The notes: generated by a model from the sequence alone, not told the origin. Shown: positions 1-8,787, counted from the stretch's first letter. The stretch: 64,000 bases of DNA from Ramlibacter albus (GCF_014297445.1 NZ_JACORU010000005.1:124001-188000), one strand, 5' to 3'. Numbers and translations are program-made.

Positions 1-13
1 TGGCGAACTTCAT
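1..13 (-). CDS. Start of a gene running off the left edge
   Basis: An ATG on the minus strand begins Met-Lys-Phe-Ala and leaves the window at once. AGGAGA at 21-26 lies seven bases upstream and overlaps the stop of the preceding oxidoreductase gene, so this is probably the next gene of the same operon. Four residues say nothing about function. Confidence 0.5.
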
Positions 14-25
14 TGCCTTGTCTCC

Positions 26-1012
26 TCAGGCTTGTATGCGCAATGCGATCTTCCCAGTATGCGCGCCTTCTTCCATGCGGCGCTTGGCTTCGACGAGCTG
101 GCCGAACTCGACCACCTGGTCCAGCTGCGGCTTGATGCGGCCGGATGCGAAATGCGGCATCACTTCCTCGACGAAGCGAGGGATGGACGCGGACCGCTGC
201 TGCTTCGTGCGCAGCTTGTTCGACACGCCGAAGACGGCGAGGCGCTTCGCGTGCAGCGCCTCGAGGTCGAGGTCGGCATGCAGCACGCCGTCGACATAGC
301 CGACCGTTGCGAGCCGGCCCTCGAACGCCATGCAGCGGATGTTCTCGGCGAACACGGAGCCGCCGACGGCATTGATCACGAGGTCCGCGCCATGCTGCTG
401 CGTCGCTTCCATCACCTTCGCGGCGAACACCGGGTGCCGTGTGGCGATCGCGACGTCGAGCCCGAGCGGCTTGAGCGCTTCGAGCTTGGCAGCGGAGCCG
501 GAGGTGCCGATCACGTTCGCGCCCAGCACCTTGCCGAGCTGCAGTGAGGCCACGCCGACGCCCGACGACACACCGTTGATCAACAGCCACTCGCCGGCTT
601 TGAGCTTGCCTTGCAGCACGAGCATGTCGAACGCGACGAGGAAGGTAAGGGGGATGCTCGCAGCTTCTTCCCACGACAATGACTCCGGCTTGGCGATGGC
701 CTCGGCCGCTTCCATCACCGCGTACTCGGAGAACGCGCCCGCGCAGCGGCCCATCACCTCGTCGCCGGGCTTCCAGCCGGTGACGCCTTCGCCGACGGCG
801 ACCACCTCGCCCGAGCCTTCGCCGCCGATGGCCTTCCAGGTCCCCGGCTTGCCGTGCAGCCCATGCCCCGCGACGAACTCGCCGCGGTTCAGTGAAGCCG
901 CGCGCATGCGAACGAGCAGCTGGCCGGGGCCCGGCTGCGGCGTCGGGGAGTCGCGCAGCTCGATGGTCGAGCCGTTGTCGTCGATCGTCATCCAGTAGGA
1001 CTGCATGCTCAT
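26..1012 (-). CDS. Zinc-independent MDR (quinone oxidoreductase-like) dehydrogenase
   Basis: A 328-residue cytoplasmic medium-chain dehydrogenase/reductase, expected to use NADPH to reduce a quinone, enoyl or carbonyl group. The N-terminal GroES-like domain carries GGEGSGEVVAVG near residue 63, and the nucleotide-binding motif NGVSSGVGVASLQ lies near residue 147. The cysteine cluster of zinc alcohol dehydrogenases is absent. The start is the ATG that overlaps the crotonase stop as ATGA and has AAGGGG just upstream; a longer open frame exists but would reach into the crotonase. It is a distal gene of the operon headed by the Bug receptor. The exact substrate cannot be read from the sequence. 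Confidence 0.85.
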   Translation of the reverse strand: MSMQSYWMTIDDNGSTIELRDSPTPQPGPGQLLVRMRAASLNRGEFVAGHGLHGKPGTWKAIGGEGSGEVVAVGEGVTGWKPGDEVMGRCAGAFSEYAVMEAAEAIAKPESLSWEEAASIPLTFLVAFDMLVLQGKLKAGEWLLINGVSSGVGVASLQLGKVLGANVIGTSGSAAKLEALKPLGLDVAIATRHPVFAAKVMEATQQHGADLVINAVGGSVFAENIRCMAFEGRLATVGYVDGVLHADLDLEALHAKRLAVFGVSNKLRTKQQRSASIPRFVEEVMPHFASGRIKPQLDQVVEFGQLVEAKRRMEEGAHTGKIALRIQA

Positions 1013-1815
1013 TTCCCCTTGAAGACTGGTTTGCGCTTTTCCATGAAAGCCGTGCGGCCCTCGGTGTAGTCCGCGCTCTCGAAGCAGCCGCGGATGCGGG
1101 CCGTACACTGCTCCAGGTCGATCTCGGGCGAGGCCCTGAGCACCTCACGCGTGATGTACTTGGCGGTCTCGATCGTCAGCGGCGCGTTCTCGCCGATGCT
1201 CGTCGTGTACTCGGCCAGCAGCGCGTCGAGCCCGTCGGTGGGCGCCACACGCGTGATCAGCCCGATCGACTTCGCTTCGTCCGCACCGATGCGCCGCGCG
1301 GTGAAGAACAGGTCCTTCGCGGTGCCGGGGCCCACGAGGTCCACGAGGTTCTTCATCGCCGAATAGCGATACCCAAGCCCCAGGCGCGCGGCCGGAATCG
1401 AGAACACCGAATCGCTCGACGCGATGCGCAGGTCGCACGCGATGGCCACGTTCACGCCGCCTCCGATGCAATAGCCGCGGATGCAGGCCAGCGTCGGCTT
1501 CGGGAAGTCGTGGATGCCCGTGAGCGTCTTCTCGGCCATCGCCTCGTAGTGCTTCACCGCTTCCTTCGCGGCGCGCATGTCCTCGAACTGCGAAATGTCC
1601 GCGCCGGAAACGAACGCCTTGGTCCCCGCCCCGGAGAACACCACCAGCCGCACGCGCTCGTCCTCGCGCGCCGCGTCGAGCAGCGGCGGCACCGCCTCCC
1701 ACATGTCCACCGACAGCGCGTTGTGCTTCGCCGGGTTGTTGAAGCGGATGTGCAGCGTGCTGCCATCCAGCCAGGTTTCGACGCGTTCGGTGGTGGAGGT
1801 GTAGGTGGTCGGCAT
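1009..1815 (-). CDS. Enoyl-CoA hydratase/isomerase family protein (crotonase fold)
   Basis: A 268-residue crotonase-fold protein that should bind an acyl-CoA thioester. Both oxyanion-hole segments are present (SGADISQFEDM near residue 68 and RGYCIGGGVNVAIACDL near residue 114). The two glutamates that hydrate the double bond in classical hydratases look replaced: the usual PEI segment reads IPAARLGLGYRYS and the second glutamate position reads TAKDL. It may therefore be an isomerase, hydrolase, decarboxylase or lyase instead of a simple hydratase. It lies between the isopropylmalate-type dehydrogenase and the MDR gene and is translationally coupled to the latter. Confidence 0.85.
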   Translation of the reverse strand: MPTTYTSTTERVETWLDGSTLHIRFNNPAKHNALSVDMWEAVPPLLDAAREDERVRLVVFSGAGTKAFVSGADISQFEDMRAAKEAVKHYEAMAEKTLTGIHDFPKPTLACIRGYCIGGGVNVAIACDLRIASSDSVFSIPAARLGLGYRYSAMKNLVDLVGPGTAKDLFFTARRIGADEAKSIGLITRVAPTDGLDALLAEYTTSIGENAPLTIETAKYITREVLRASPEIDLEQCTARIRGCFESADYTEGRTAFMEKRKPVFKGK

Positions 1816-1825
1816 AGGGCGAGTC

Positions 1826-2899
1826 TCAGCCTTTCAGGTGCTGCAGTATGGCCTGCGTGAAGGTTGCCGTGTTGCCCTTGCCGCGGATGTCGCCGGTGCG
1901 GACGTTCGCGTCACCGAGGGCGGCCGTCGTGGCTTTCGACATGGCCTGCGCCATCTTCACGGCGCGCGGGTTGTTGCGGCTGTGGCCCAGCCACTCGAAC
2001 ATCATGCGCGTCGATTCGATCATCGCGTACGGGTTGGCAATGCCCTTGCCGGCGATGTCCGGCGCGGAGCCGTGCGTGGCCTGGGCCATCGCGACGCCGC
2101 CGTCGCCGATGCACAGGCCCGGCGCCATGCCGAGGCCGCCCACGAGGCCCGCCGCCAGGTCGGACAGGATGTCGCCGAACATGTTGGTGGTGACCACCAC
2201 GTCGAACGACTGCGGGTCGCGCACGAGGCGCATCGCCATGGTGTCCACGATCACGTCGTCGAGCAGCACGTCGGGGTACTCGGGCGCGAGCTTCTTGCAC
2301 TCCTCGACGAACATGCCGCAGCCGAGCTTGAACACCGTGTCCTTGTGGACGTAGGTCAGGTGCTTGCGGCGCTGCCGCGCCAGCTCGAAAGCGGCACGCG
2401 CCACGTTGCGGCTGCCCGTGCGCGTGATGACGCGCATCGACAGCGTCACTTCGTCGTTGGGGCGGAACTCCGCGTTGCCGACCAGCATGTTGCGGTCGGG
2501 CTGGAAGCCCTCGTTGTTCTCGCGCACGATCACGAGGTCCACGTTGTCGTGCAGGCAGCCGATGTCCGGGTACGAGCGCGTGGGGCGCACGTTGGCGAAG
2601 AGGTTGAATTGCTTGCGCAGGATCGGGTGCGGGTTGATCGCGTTGGGCGCCTTCGGGTACGCGCGGTGGCCGATGGGGCCGAGGATCCAGCCGTCCAGTG
2701 TCCTGAGCGTCTCCATCGTTTCCGGCGGCAGCGTGTGGCCGTGCGTCTCGAGCGCCTTGGCGCCGATGGGCAGCGGCTTCCAGTCGATGGCCACGCCGTG
2801 GACTTCCGCCGCGGCCTTGGCGATGGCGACGGAGGCGGGCACGATCTCGTGGCCGATGTCGTCGCCGTTGAGGATGCCGATCTTCAATGCTTGTGTCAT
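1826..2899 (-). CDS. Isocitrate/isopropylmalate dehydrogenase family protein
   Basis: A 357-residue NAD-dependent decarboxylating beta-hydroxyacid dehydrogenase. Evidence is the N-terminal GILNGDDIGHEIVP, the ENNEGF motif, the family signature NMFGDILSDLAAGLVGGLG and a terminal HGSAPDIAGKGIANP segment. The family includes 3-isopropylmalate, tartrate/D-malate and homoisocitrate dehydrogenases. No leuC or leuD lies nearby and it sits with a Bug receptor and a PrpD-like gene, so a catabolic role on a malate- or tartrate-like acid is more likely than leucine synthesis. The ATG chosen lies 8 bp after the PrpD stop and gives the usual family N-terminus. Confidence 0.88.
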   Translation of the reverse strand: MTQALKIGILNGDDIGHEIVPASVAIAKAAAEVHGVAIDWKPLPIGAKALETHGHTLPPETMETLRTLDGWILGPIGHRAYPKAPNAINPHPILRKQFNLFANVRPTRSYPDIGCLHDNVDLVIVRENNEGFQPDRNMLVGNAEFRPNDEVTLSMRVITRTGSRNVARAAFELARQRRKHLTYVHKDTVFKLGCGMFVEECKKLAPEYPDVLLDDVIVDTMAMRLVRDPQSFDVVVTTNMFGDILSDLAAGLVGGLGMAPGLCIGDGGVAMAQATHGSAPDIAGKGIANPYAMIESTRMMFEWLGHSRNNPRAVKMAQAMSKATTAALGDANVRTGDIRGKGNTATFTQAILQHLKG

Positions 2900-2907
2900 G
2901 TTTTCAC

Positions 2908-4278
2908 TCAAGGGCGGCACAGGGCCGTGAGTTTGCGCACGTCGGCCATCGCGCCGAGCTCCCAGCACGCTGCCGTGATTTCGCGCGCCTTCGCGTCGCC
3001 GAGCACGGGCACCACGAGCTGGTTGAACTTGCCTTCGAGCTGTTTGTCGGAAAGCGGGTTCTGCAGCGACCCGATGGCGTGCTCCACGTGCACTTCGATG
3101 CGGCGGCCGTCCTTCAACAGCGCGGCAACGTGCACCGACGCTTCGTCGATGGAGTCATCCACCGTGGCAACCACCTTGTTGCGCGTCTCCACCACACGCG
3201 GGTCATTCACCACGTGGTCGGAGAACTCCTCCTCGCCCGCACGCCCGTAGATCAGCCCCGCCGCGCACCCGTGGTACACGCTGAACTTGCCCTGCAGGCC
3301 GTCCTTCGGCTCCTTCTTGCCGGTGAGCTCCAGCACGAGCGAGTGCACGCGCAGCTCGATCCTCTCCACCTGCTCGGGAGTGACGCCCTTGTCCTTCAGC
3401 TGCACGCAGGCGTCGATGCTCGGGTGGATGACGATGCCGCAGGCAAACGGCTTGTAGGTATTGAACGAGATCTCGAAGCGCTGGCCGAGCTCGTCGGTCA
3501 CTTCGTTCCACGCGCGCTTGTCCGATGCCACCTGCACGAAACCACGCGGCGCTTCGATGGCACGCGGGCTCGCGGTGAAGCCGCGGCTGGCGAGCAGCGC
3601 GGACATCAACCCGGCACGCGCCGCACCGCCGGGGTGGAAGGGCTTCGTCATCGTGCCGAACTGCTCGCGCAGGCCGACGGGCTGCGACGCCGCGATGCCC
3701 AGCGCCATCTGCGTCTTCTGCTCGTCCAGGCGCAACAGGCGCGCGCAACCGGCGGCGGCGCCCAGCATGCCGGTCGAACCCGTGATGTGCCAGCCGCGGT
3801 CGTAGTGGTCCGGGTACATCGTGTTGCCGATGCGGCAGGCCACGTCGATGCCCAGGACCACCGCGTCGATCACTTCGCGGCCGCCCATGCCGTTCTTCTC
3901 GGCGAGCGCGAGCACCGCCGAGGCCACGGGGCCCGCCGGGTGGATGATGGTCTTCAGGTGCGTGTCGTCGAAATCGAAGGTGTGCGACGTGATGCCGTTG
4001 ACGAGCGCGGCGCTCGCCATGTCCACCTTCTCGGCGCGGCCGAGCACCGTGGCTTGGGGCGCGGGCTGCAGCATCTGCACCGCGGCGATCGCGGCGTCGG
4101 CGGCTTCGTGTTTCGCCGCGCCGACGGCGCAGCCCAGCCAGTTGTAGAAGGTGCGGTGGGCTTCGTGGTCCACCGCGTCGCTCCAGCCGCGCGAGGCGTG
4201 GCCGGAGACGAACTTCGCGAGGATGGAAGTGATGGGCGGGGCGGAGAGGTCCGCCGGGACGGTGGTGTTGCGGGCCAT
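2908..4278 (-). CDS. MmgE/PrpD family protein
   Basis: A 456-residue member of the family that contains 2-methylcitrate dehydratase and cis-aconitate decarboxylase. Conserved segments are the N-terminal NWLGCAVGAAKHEAAD, the central GWHITGSTGMLGAAAG near residue 160 and KPFHPGGAARAGL. The reaction is probably dehydration or decarboxylation of a branched or tricarboxylic acid in the cytoplasm, but the substrate is unknown. It is the second gene of the operon, 4 bp after the Bug receptor. A paralogue lies at 33550-34905, also beside a Bug receptor gene. Confidence 0.88.
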   Translation of the reverse strand: MARNTTVPADLSAPPITSILAKFVSGHASRGWSDAVDHEAHRTFYNWLGCAVGAAKHEAADAAIAAVQMLQPAPQATVLGRAEKVDMASAALVNGITSHTFDFDDTHLKTIIHPAGPVASAVLALAEKNGMGGREVIDAVVLGIDVACRIGNTMYPDHYDRGWHITGSTGMLGAAAGCARLLRLDEQKTQMALGIAASQPVGLREQFGTMTKPFHPGGAARAGLMSALLASRGFTASPRAIEAPRGFVQVASDKRAWNEVTDELGQRFEISFNTYKPFACGIVIHPSIDACVQLKDKGVTPEQVERIELRVHSLVLELTGKKEPKDGLQGKFSVYHGCAAGLIYGRAGEEEFSDHVVNDPRVVETRNKVVATVDDSIDEASVHVAALLKDGRRIEVHVEHAIGSLQNPLSDKQLEGKFNQLVVPVLGDAKAREITAACWELGAMADVRKLTALCRP

Positions 4279-4282
4279 GGTC

Positions 4283-5260
4283 TTATTCGTCGAGGTGGAT
4301 GTTGCGGGCCTTGGCCAGCGCGGTCCAGCGCTGGATCTCGGAGCGGATGTACTGGCCGAACTGGTCGGGGCTCATGGGCCACGGCTCCACGGCTTCGGAG
4401 GAGAGCTTCTCAGCGAGGTCGGGTGCCTTGAGCACCGCGACCTGCGTTTCGTTGAGGTGCTTCACGATGTCGGCGGGCAGGCCGGCGGGGCCGACCGAGC
4501 CGTACCACTGCATCGCGTCGAAGCCCTTGAAGCCGATCTCCTCCATCGTCGGCACGTCCTTCAGCAGCGCACTGCGCTTCTTGCCGGTGACGGCCAGCGC
4601 ACGCATGCGCCCGCTGCGCAGGTGAGGCAGGGCGGCGGCGAGGCCGGGGAACATCGCCTGCGTCTGCCCGCCCAGCAGGTCGTTGATGGCAGGCGCGATG
4701 CCGCGGTAGGGGATGTGCAGCATGAACGCGCCGGTCTCCTGCTTGAAGAGCTCCATCGTCATGTGCGTGAGCGAGCCCGGGCCGGCGGAGCCGTAGTTCA
4801 CCTTGCCGGGGTTCTTCTTCACGTAGTCGACGAACTCCTTGACGGTCTTCGCAGGTACGTTCGCGTTGACGGCCAGCACATTGGGCGTGGCGCCGATCAT
4901 GCCGATGGGTGTGAAGTCCTTGATGGCGTCGTATTGCACGCGGCGCGTGGCGGGCGTGGTGCCGTGCGTGGCGACGTAGCCTTGCATCAGCGTGTAGCCG
5001 TCGGGCGCGGATCGCATCGTGGTCTGGCAGGCCACCACGCCGCCGCCGCCGCTCTGGTTGTCGACGACGAAGGACTGGCCGAGGGCCTTGCCCCAGCGCT
5101 CGGTGACGACGCGGGCGATCATGTCGTTGCCGCCGCCGGCCGCGACGGGGACGATGTAGCGGATGGGTTTACTCGGGTAGTTCTGCGCGAAGGCGAGCCG
5201 GGGCAGCACGGCGGCTGCCGCGGCCACCTGCAGGAGGTGTCTGCGTTTCATGGCGCGCAT
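4283..5260 (-). CDS. Bug-family periplasmic solute receptor (first of five)
   Basis: A 325-residue tripartite-tricarboxylate-type binding protein. The signal peptide (MKRRHLLQVAAAAAVLPRLAFA) ends before QNYPSKPIRYIVP, and the glycine-rich ligand loop AAGGGNDMIAR follows. Bug proteins capture carboxylates in the periplasm. This one heads the catabolic operon and is divergent from a LysR gene, so it probably captures the substrate of the downstream enzymes. No TctA or TctB membrane subunit is present. The translation may start at the listed ATG or three codons later; both keep the signal peptide. Confidence 0.92.
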   Translation of the reverse strand: MRAMKRRHLLQVAAAAAVLPRLAFAQNYPSKPIRYIVPVAAGGGNDMIARVVTERWGKALGQSFVVDNQSGGGGVVACQTTMRSAPDGYTLMQGYVATHGTTPATRRVQYDAIKDFTPIGMIGATPNVLAVNANVPAKTVKEFVDYVKKNPGKVNYGSAGPGSLTHMTMELFKQETGAFMLHIPYRGIAPAINDLLGGQTQAMFPGLAAALPHLRSGRMRALAVTGKKRSALLKDVPTMEEIGFKGFDAMQWYGSVGPAGLPADIVKHLNETQVAVLKAPDLAEKLSSEAVEPWPMSPDQFGQYIRSEIQRWTALAKARNIHLDE

Positions 5261-5288
5261 CTTGTGCCTGCGCGTTCATGCTGTAAAT

Positions 5289-5313
5289 TGCAATGTTCTG
5301 AGGTTTTATTGCA
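5289..5313. promoter_or_regulatory. Inverted repeat between Bug operon and LysR gene
   Basis: TGCAAT and ATTGCA are separated by 13 bases in the 65-bp divergent intergenic region, and the left arm sits in the palindrome ATTGCAAT. The setting suits binding by the adjacent LysR regulator. Binding itself is inferred. Confidence 0.4.
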
Positions 5314-5325
5314 GAAGGTGCATGA

Positions 5326-6234
5326 ATGGCCGTTCCTTCCCTTGCCGACCTGCGCGCCTTCGTCACCGTGGGCGAACTGCAGAGCTTCGCCGCAGCCGCC
5401 AAGGCGCTGCACCTGTCGCAGCCGGCGCTGTCGCGGCGCATTTCGCACCTCGAGGACCTGCTGGGCGTGCGCCTGTTCGACCGCACGACGCGCAGCGTCG
5501 CGCTCACGCTGCTGGGCCAGCGCTTCCTCGACCAGGTGCGCGGCACGGTCGACGACCTCGACCGGTCGGTGGCCAACCTGCGCGACGCGGCGCAGATGGA
5601 AGCCGGCGACGTCACCATCGGCTGCGTGTTCTCGGCGGTGCACCACTTCCTGCCGCCTGTGATCCGGTCGTTTCGCGAGCAGCACCCGCGCGTGCTGGTG
5701 CGCATCATCGAGGAGGGCGCGGACGAAGTGCTCGCGGCGGTGCAGCAGGGCGAGGCCGATTTCGCGATCAACTACATCGGCATGCAGGAGCCGGAGCTGG
5801 AATTCACGCCGTTGCTGCGCGAACCCTACGTGCTCGCCTGCCCCGCCGGGCACCCGCTCGCGCGGCGCAAGTCGGTGCGCTGGGAGGAGCTGGCGGACTA
5901 CCCGCATGCCCGCGTGTCGCATGCCAGCCGCAACCGCCTCCTCATCGACCAGGCGTTGGCCGAACTGCCGCCGCTGCCCCGGCCCGTGTGCGAAGTGCGG
6001 CACGTGTCCACGCTGATCGGCATGGTCGAAAACGGCATGGGCGTGGCCGTGGTGCCGCAGCTCACGCTGCCGCGCAGCCCCGCGTCGGTGGTGGGCGTGA
6101 AGCTGGAGAAGCCCGAGGTCGCGCGCACGGTGGGCATGACGTGGCGGCGCGGCCGCAGCCTGTCGCCGGCCGCGGCGGCATTCGTCGACCTGCTGACGCG
6201 GGCCAGCCGTGCGCGCGTGAAGGGCCGGCCCTGA
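5326..6234 (+). CDS. LysR family transcriptional regulator
   Basis: A 302-residue LysR-type activator/repressor. The N-terminal winged helix-turn-helix covers about residues 5-64 (FAAAAKALHLSQPALSRRI), followed by a long linker helix and a periplasmic-binding-like effector domain. AGAAGG lies seven bases before the chosen ATG; an earlier ATG four bases upstream is out of frame. It is divergent from the Bug/PrpD operon and, by the usual LysR arrangement, should sense that operon's substrate or an intermediate and control the shared promoter. Confidence 0.92.
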   Translation: MAVPSLADLRAFVTVGELQSFAAAAKALHLSQPALSRRISHLEDLLGVRLFDRTTRSVALTLLGQRFLDQVRGTVDDLDRSVANLRDAAQMEAGDVTIGCVFSAVHHFLPPVIRSFREQHPRVLVRIIEEGADEVLAAVQQGEADFAINYIGMQEPELEFTPLLREPYVLACPAGHPLARRKSVRWEELADYPHARVSHASRNRLLIDQALAELPPLPRPVCEVRHVSTLIGMVENGMGVAVVPQLTLPRSPASVVGVKLEKPEVARTVGMTWRRGRSLSPAAAAFVDLLTRASRARVKGRP

Positions 6235-6312
6235 CGCTTTCGTACACATGGCCACTCGTGGCCGACTTACACTCGCGGCGGGGGGCGTGCCCGAGCCCCG
6301 ATTGGAGACCCG

Positions 6313-7074
6313 ATGAATGAGCAGTCGCCGCAGGGCGCGGACATGACTTTCGAGCCCAGCAGCGCGGGCGAGGACGAACTGCGCCGCGGCGTGACGGACC
6401 TCTCGGCCATCGAGCTCGAACTGCTGGTGCGCCTGGACGGCATCGCCCCGCTGAAGGACGTGCGTGCCGCAATGTCCGCGCGCACGGACATGGAGTTCGA
6501 CGCCGCGCTCACCACGCTGCAGCGCCTGCGCCTCATCCAGCGCAAGGAGCTGGATGCGATGGCGATGCAGCTGGAGCAGCAGCTGCACATGCTCACGCCG
6601 GGTTCCGCCAAGGGCTCGTCCACCGCCGGTGGCCGGCCGTTCGCCGTCGGCCTGGCGCGCCGGCGCCCCGCGCGCGAAGCGCCGCCGCATCCGCGCGTCG
6701 CCGTCGTCGTGGAAGACGAGCCGACGCTCGCGCAGTTCGTGAAGGCTTTCATGGCGCTCGAAGGCTTCGAGGTGCGCCTTGCCGCCAACCGCGCCGAGGT
6801 GCTCGCCGCCATCCGGCAGGGCGTGCCCGACATCGTGCTGCTGGACGGCACGCTGCCCGACGTCGACGGCTTCGAGATCCTGCGTTCGATCCGCCAGAAC
6901 CCGCACCCGCAACTGCGCGAAGTGCCCGCGCTGATGATGACCGCCCGCGCCACGCGCGACGCCGTGCTGAAGGCGCTGGAGCACGGCGCCGACGGTTACC
7001 TCACCAAGCCGGTGGATGCCGATGCGCTGGTCACCGCTGTGCGCGCGGTGACGGGTGGGCTGCCGAAAACCTGA
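6313..7074 (+). CDS. Response regulator with N-terminal winged-helix-like region and C-terminal REC domain
   Basis: A 253-residue two-component protein with an unusual order. Residues 20-95 form a helical, winged-helix-like region of unknown type, followed by a basic, proline-rich linker, and the receiver domain lies at about 127-250. Receiver residues are all visible: acidic pair E134-D135, phosphoacceptor D178 in VLLDGTLPD, T210 and K232 in YLTKP. No histidine kinase is adjacent, so it is an orphan whose partner must lie elsewhere. Output could be transcriptional or protein-protein; the sequence does not decide. Confidence 0.85.
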   Translation: MNEQSPQGADMTFEPSSAGEDELRRGVTDLSAIELELLVRLDGIAPLKDVRAAMSARTDMEFDAALTTLQRLRLIQRKELDAMAMQLEQQLHMLTPGSAKGSSTAGGRPFAVGLARRRPAREAPPHPRVAVVVEDEPTLAQFVKAFMALEGFEVRLAANRAEVLAAIRQGVPDIVLLDGTLPDVDGFEILRSIRQNPHPQLREVPALMMTARATRDAVLKALEHGADGYLTKPVDADALVTAVRAVTGGLPKT

Positions 7075-7191
7075 TCGGTGCTGACGGCCGCCCGGCCACC
7101 CGGCCGTCTGCGGTGCGCTTGCGAAAGCTCAAGTGCGGATGCGCGCGCATTTCCTAGCATGCACGGACACACAACGACACCGGAGCTCGCC

Positions 7192-7836
7192 GTGCAGTCC
7201 ATCCGCATCACCGCCATCGCCATCGCCCTGTGCGCCCTTGGCGCCTGCTCCGCCGAGGACGCCGTGCCCCTGGGCAGCAACGCCAACGCCGCGCAGCCCG
7301 CTTCGCCCAACTCGGGCAAGGTCCTGCAGGTCATGCACGGCGGCGGCTACAGCTACGCCGAGGTGCAGCTTGCGAGCGGCGACAAGGTGTGGGTGGCCGG
7401 CCAGCAGATCGACGTGAAGCCCGGCAAGCAGGTGCAGTGGGGCAACTACATGGTGATGCGCGACTTCAACTCGCGCTCGCTCGGCCGCACCTTCCCCGAG
7501 ATCCTGTTCGTGGAGAGCTGGGGCGCCAACGGCGCGCAGCCGGTCGCGACCGCGCCGCACGGCAGCCTGCCGCAGGCGCAGCTGGGCGCCGCGCCCCTAG
7601 CGGCCGGTGCGATGGACTCGGGCGTCGTCAAGAGCGTGCAGAACGCCGGCGGCTACAGCTATATCGAGGTGGACCGCGGCGGGCAGGTGGTGTGGGTCGC
7701 CGCCGTCGAGACGGCGCTGAAGAAGGGCGACAAGGTGCAGTGGCAGGGCACCGAGATGAGCAACTTCACCGCCCGCTCCATCAACCGCACCTTCGACAAG
7801 ATCGTTTTCGCGCAAGGCGTCACGGTCACGCCCTGA
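7192..7836 (+). CDS. Lipoprotein with two tandem NrfJ-like domains
   Basis: A 214-residue predicted lipoprotein. A GTG start preceded by CGGAG (7181-7185) gives a short signal peptide ending in the lipobox L-G-A-C, with the modified cysteine at residue 19. After a low-complexity linker come two copies of the same domain, about residues 42-110 and 143-214. Each has GGYSY near its start, a VWVA segment, and an F-x-(S/A)-R-S-(L/I)-x-R-TF motif near its end. From memory these match small single-domain proteins called NrfJ-like, whose role is unclear. An upstream ATG at 7159 is possible but hides the lipobox behind extra residues. Confidence 0.75.
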   Translation: MQSIRITAIAIALCALGACSAEDAVPLGSNANAAQPASPNSGKVLQVMHGGGYSYAEVQLASGDKVWVAGQQIDVKPGKQVQWGNYMVMRDFNSRSLGRTFPEILFVESWGANGAQPVATAPHGSLPQAQLGAAPLAAGAMDSGVVKSVQNAGGYSYIEVDRGGQVVWVAAVETALKKGDKVQWQGTEMSNFTARSINRTFDKIVFAQGVTVTP

Positions 7837-7887
7837 ACGGCCGCGCCGTTCATCTTCCGTTCACGCAAGGGGGCCTAATCTGGCCCC

Positions 7888-8307
7888 ATGAAATGGTTGT
7901 TGGCGTCATTCGCAGCGCTCCTGCTGGCCCCGCAGGCGCAGGCGGCACTGCGCATCACGGACCTGCAACCCACCCAGGACGAGCGCCTCGGCCCTCGCGG
8001 GCCCGTGCGCATCGCCGCGCGCGTGCAGGATGCGGGGCCCGGCGTCGACCCGAAGTCGATCGTGCTGCGCGTGGATGGCGCGGACGTCACCCGCCACGTC
8101 AAGTTCGAGCGGGGTCAGGTCGTGTATTTCGAACACCTGCCGCCGGGGCGCCATCGCGCCGAGCTGGCGGTGCGCGACCGCGCCGGCAACGCGACGCAGG
8201 CCGCATGGACCTTCCGCGTCTCCGGCCGCGGGTTCATCTGGCAGGACGAAGCCGAAGAAGACGACGAGGAGTACGACTTCACCTGGCCCTTCTGGGGCCG
8301 GTGGTGA
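7888..8307 (+). CDS. Small secreted Ig-like protein with acidic tail
   Basis: A 139-residue protein with a clear signal peptide (MKWLLASFAALLLAPQAQA). The mature part resembles a single immunoglobulin-like or Big-type beta domain, with segments such as VDGADVTRHVKF, LPPGRHRAELAVRDRAGN and WTFRV. A very acidic run (EAEEDDEEYDF) and an aromatic C-terminus WPFWGRW follow. It is probably periplasmic or surface-exposed. Its stop codon directly abuts the stop of the convergent gene. I do not recognise a function. Confidence 0.7.
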   Translation: MKWLLASFAALLLAPQAQAALRITDLQPTQDERLGPRGPVRIAARVQDAGPGVDPKSIVLRVDGADVTRHVKFERGQVVYFEHLPPGRHRAELAVRDRAGNATQAAWTFRVSGRGFIWQDEAEEDDEEYDFTWPFWGRW

Positions 8308-8787
8308 CTAGCGGGTCTCCGGCGGCAGCGTCCAGAGCGAATCGCCGCTCGCACCCGGCGTGGTCACGAGGTAGTGCGCCTCGAAGTCGAGCACCAGCCG
8401 CCGCAAGTCCGTGACGCGGTCGCGGTGCTGCAACTCGCCGGCGGGGTGCAGCCAGACGCCGCCGAAGTGGCTCACTTCCGGCAGCCAGCTCGCGGCCAGG
8501 AGCTGCAGCAGCCGGTACTGCAGCACGGGCAGGCCCAGCAGCAAGCGCGCGGCGGCGCGGCGGTCCCAGCGCACGAGGCGGACCATCGCGCGGTAGATGC
8601 CCATGCCGTCCTGCGCCTCGCCGGCGTGGACGATCTCGAGCGTGGTCATCCCGCAGGTGCCCATGCGCTCCAGCTGCTCCGCGATGATGCGGCGGTATTC
8701 GGCTTCGATGTGCGCCTGCGCGTCGCCCTCCGGAATCTCCGTGTCGCCGGCCTCGGCGTGCCCGCTCGCACTGATTTTTTCTTGCAT
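8308..8787 (-). CDS. Hypothetical protein, 159 residues
   Basis: Unrecognised cytoplasmic protein. The N-terminus is acidic and hydrophilic. The middle is rich in leucine, arginine and tryptophan (residues 65-110, including RLLLGLPVLQYRLLQLLAASWLP split around it) and could be an amphipathic helix pair or membrane-associated segment. No catalytic motif is apparent. It is transcribed divergently from the small gene at 8917 and converges end to end with the secreted Ig-like gene. Confidence 0.55.
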   Translation of the reverse strand: MQEKISASGHAEAGDTEIPEGDAQAHIEAEYRRIIAEQLERMGTCGMTTLEIVHAGEAQDGMGIYRAMVRLVRWDRRAAARLLLGLPVLQYRLLQLLAASWLPEVSHFGGVWLHPAGELQHRDRVTDLRRLVLDFEAHYLVTTPGASGDSLWTLPPETR

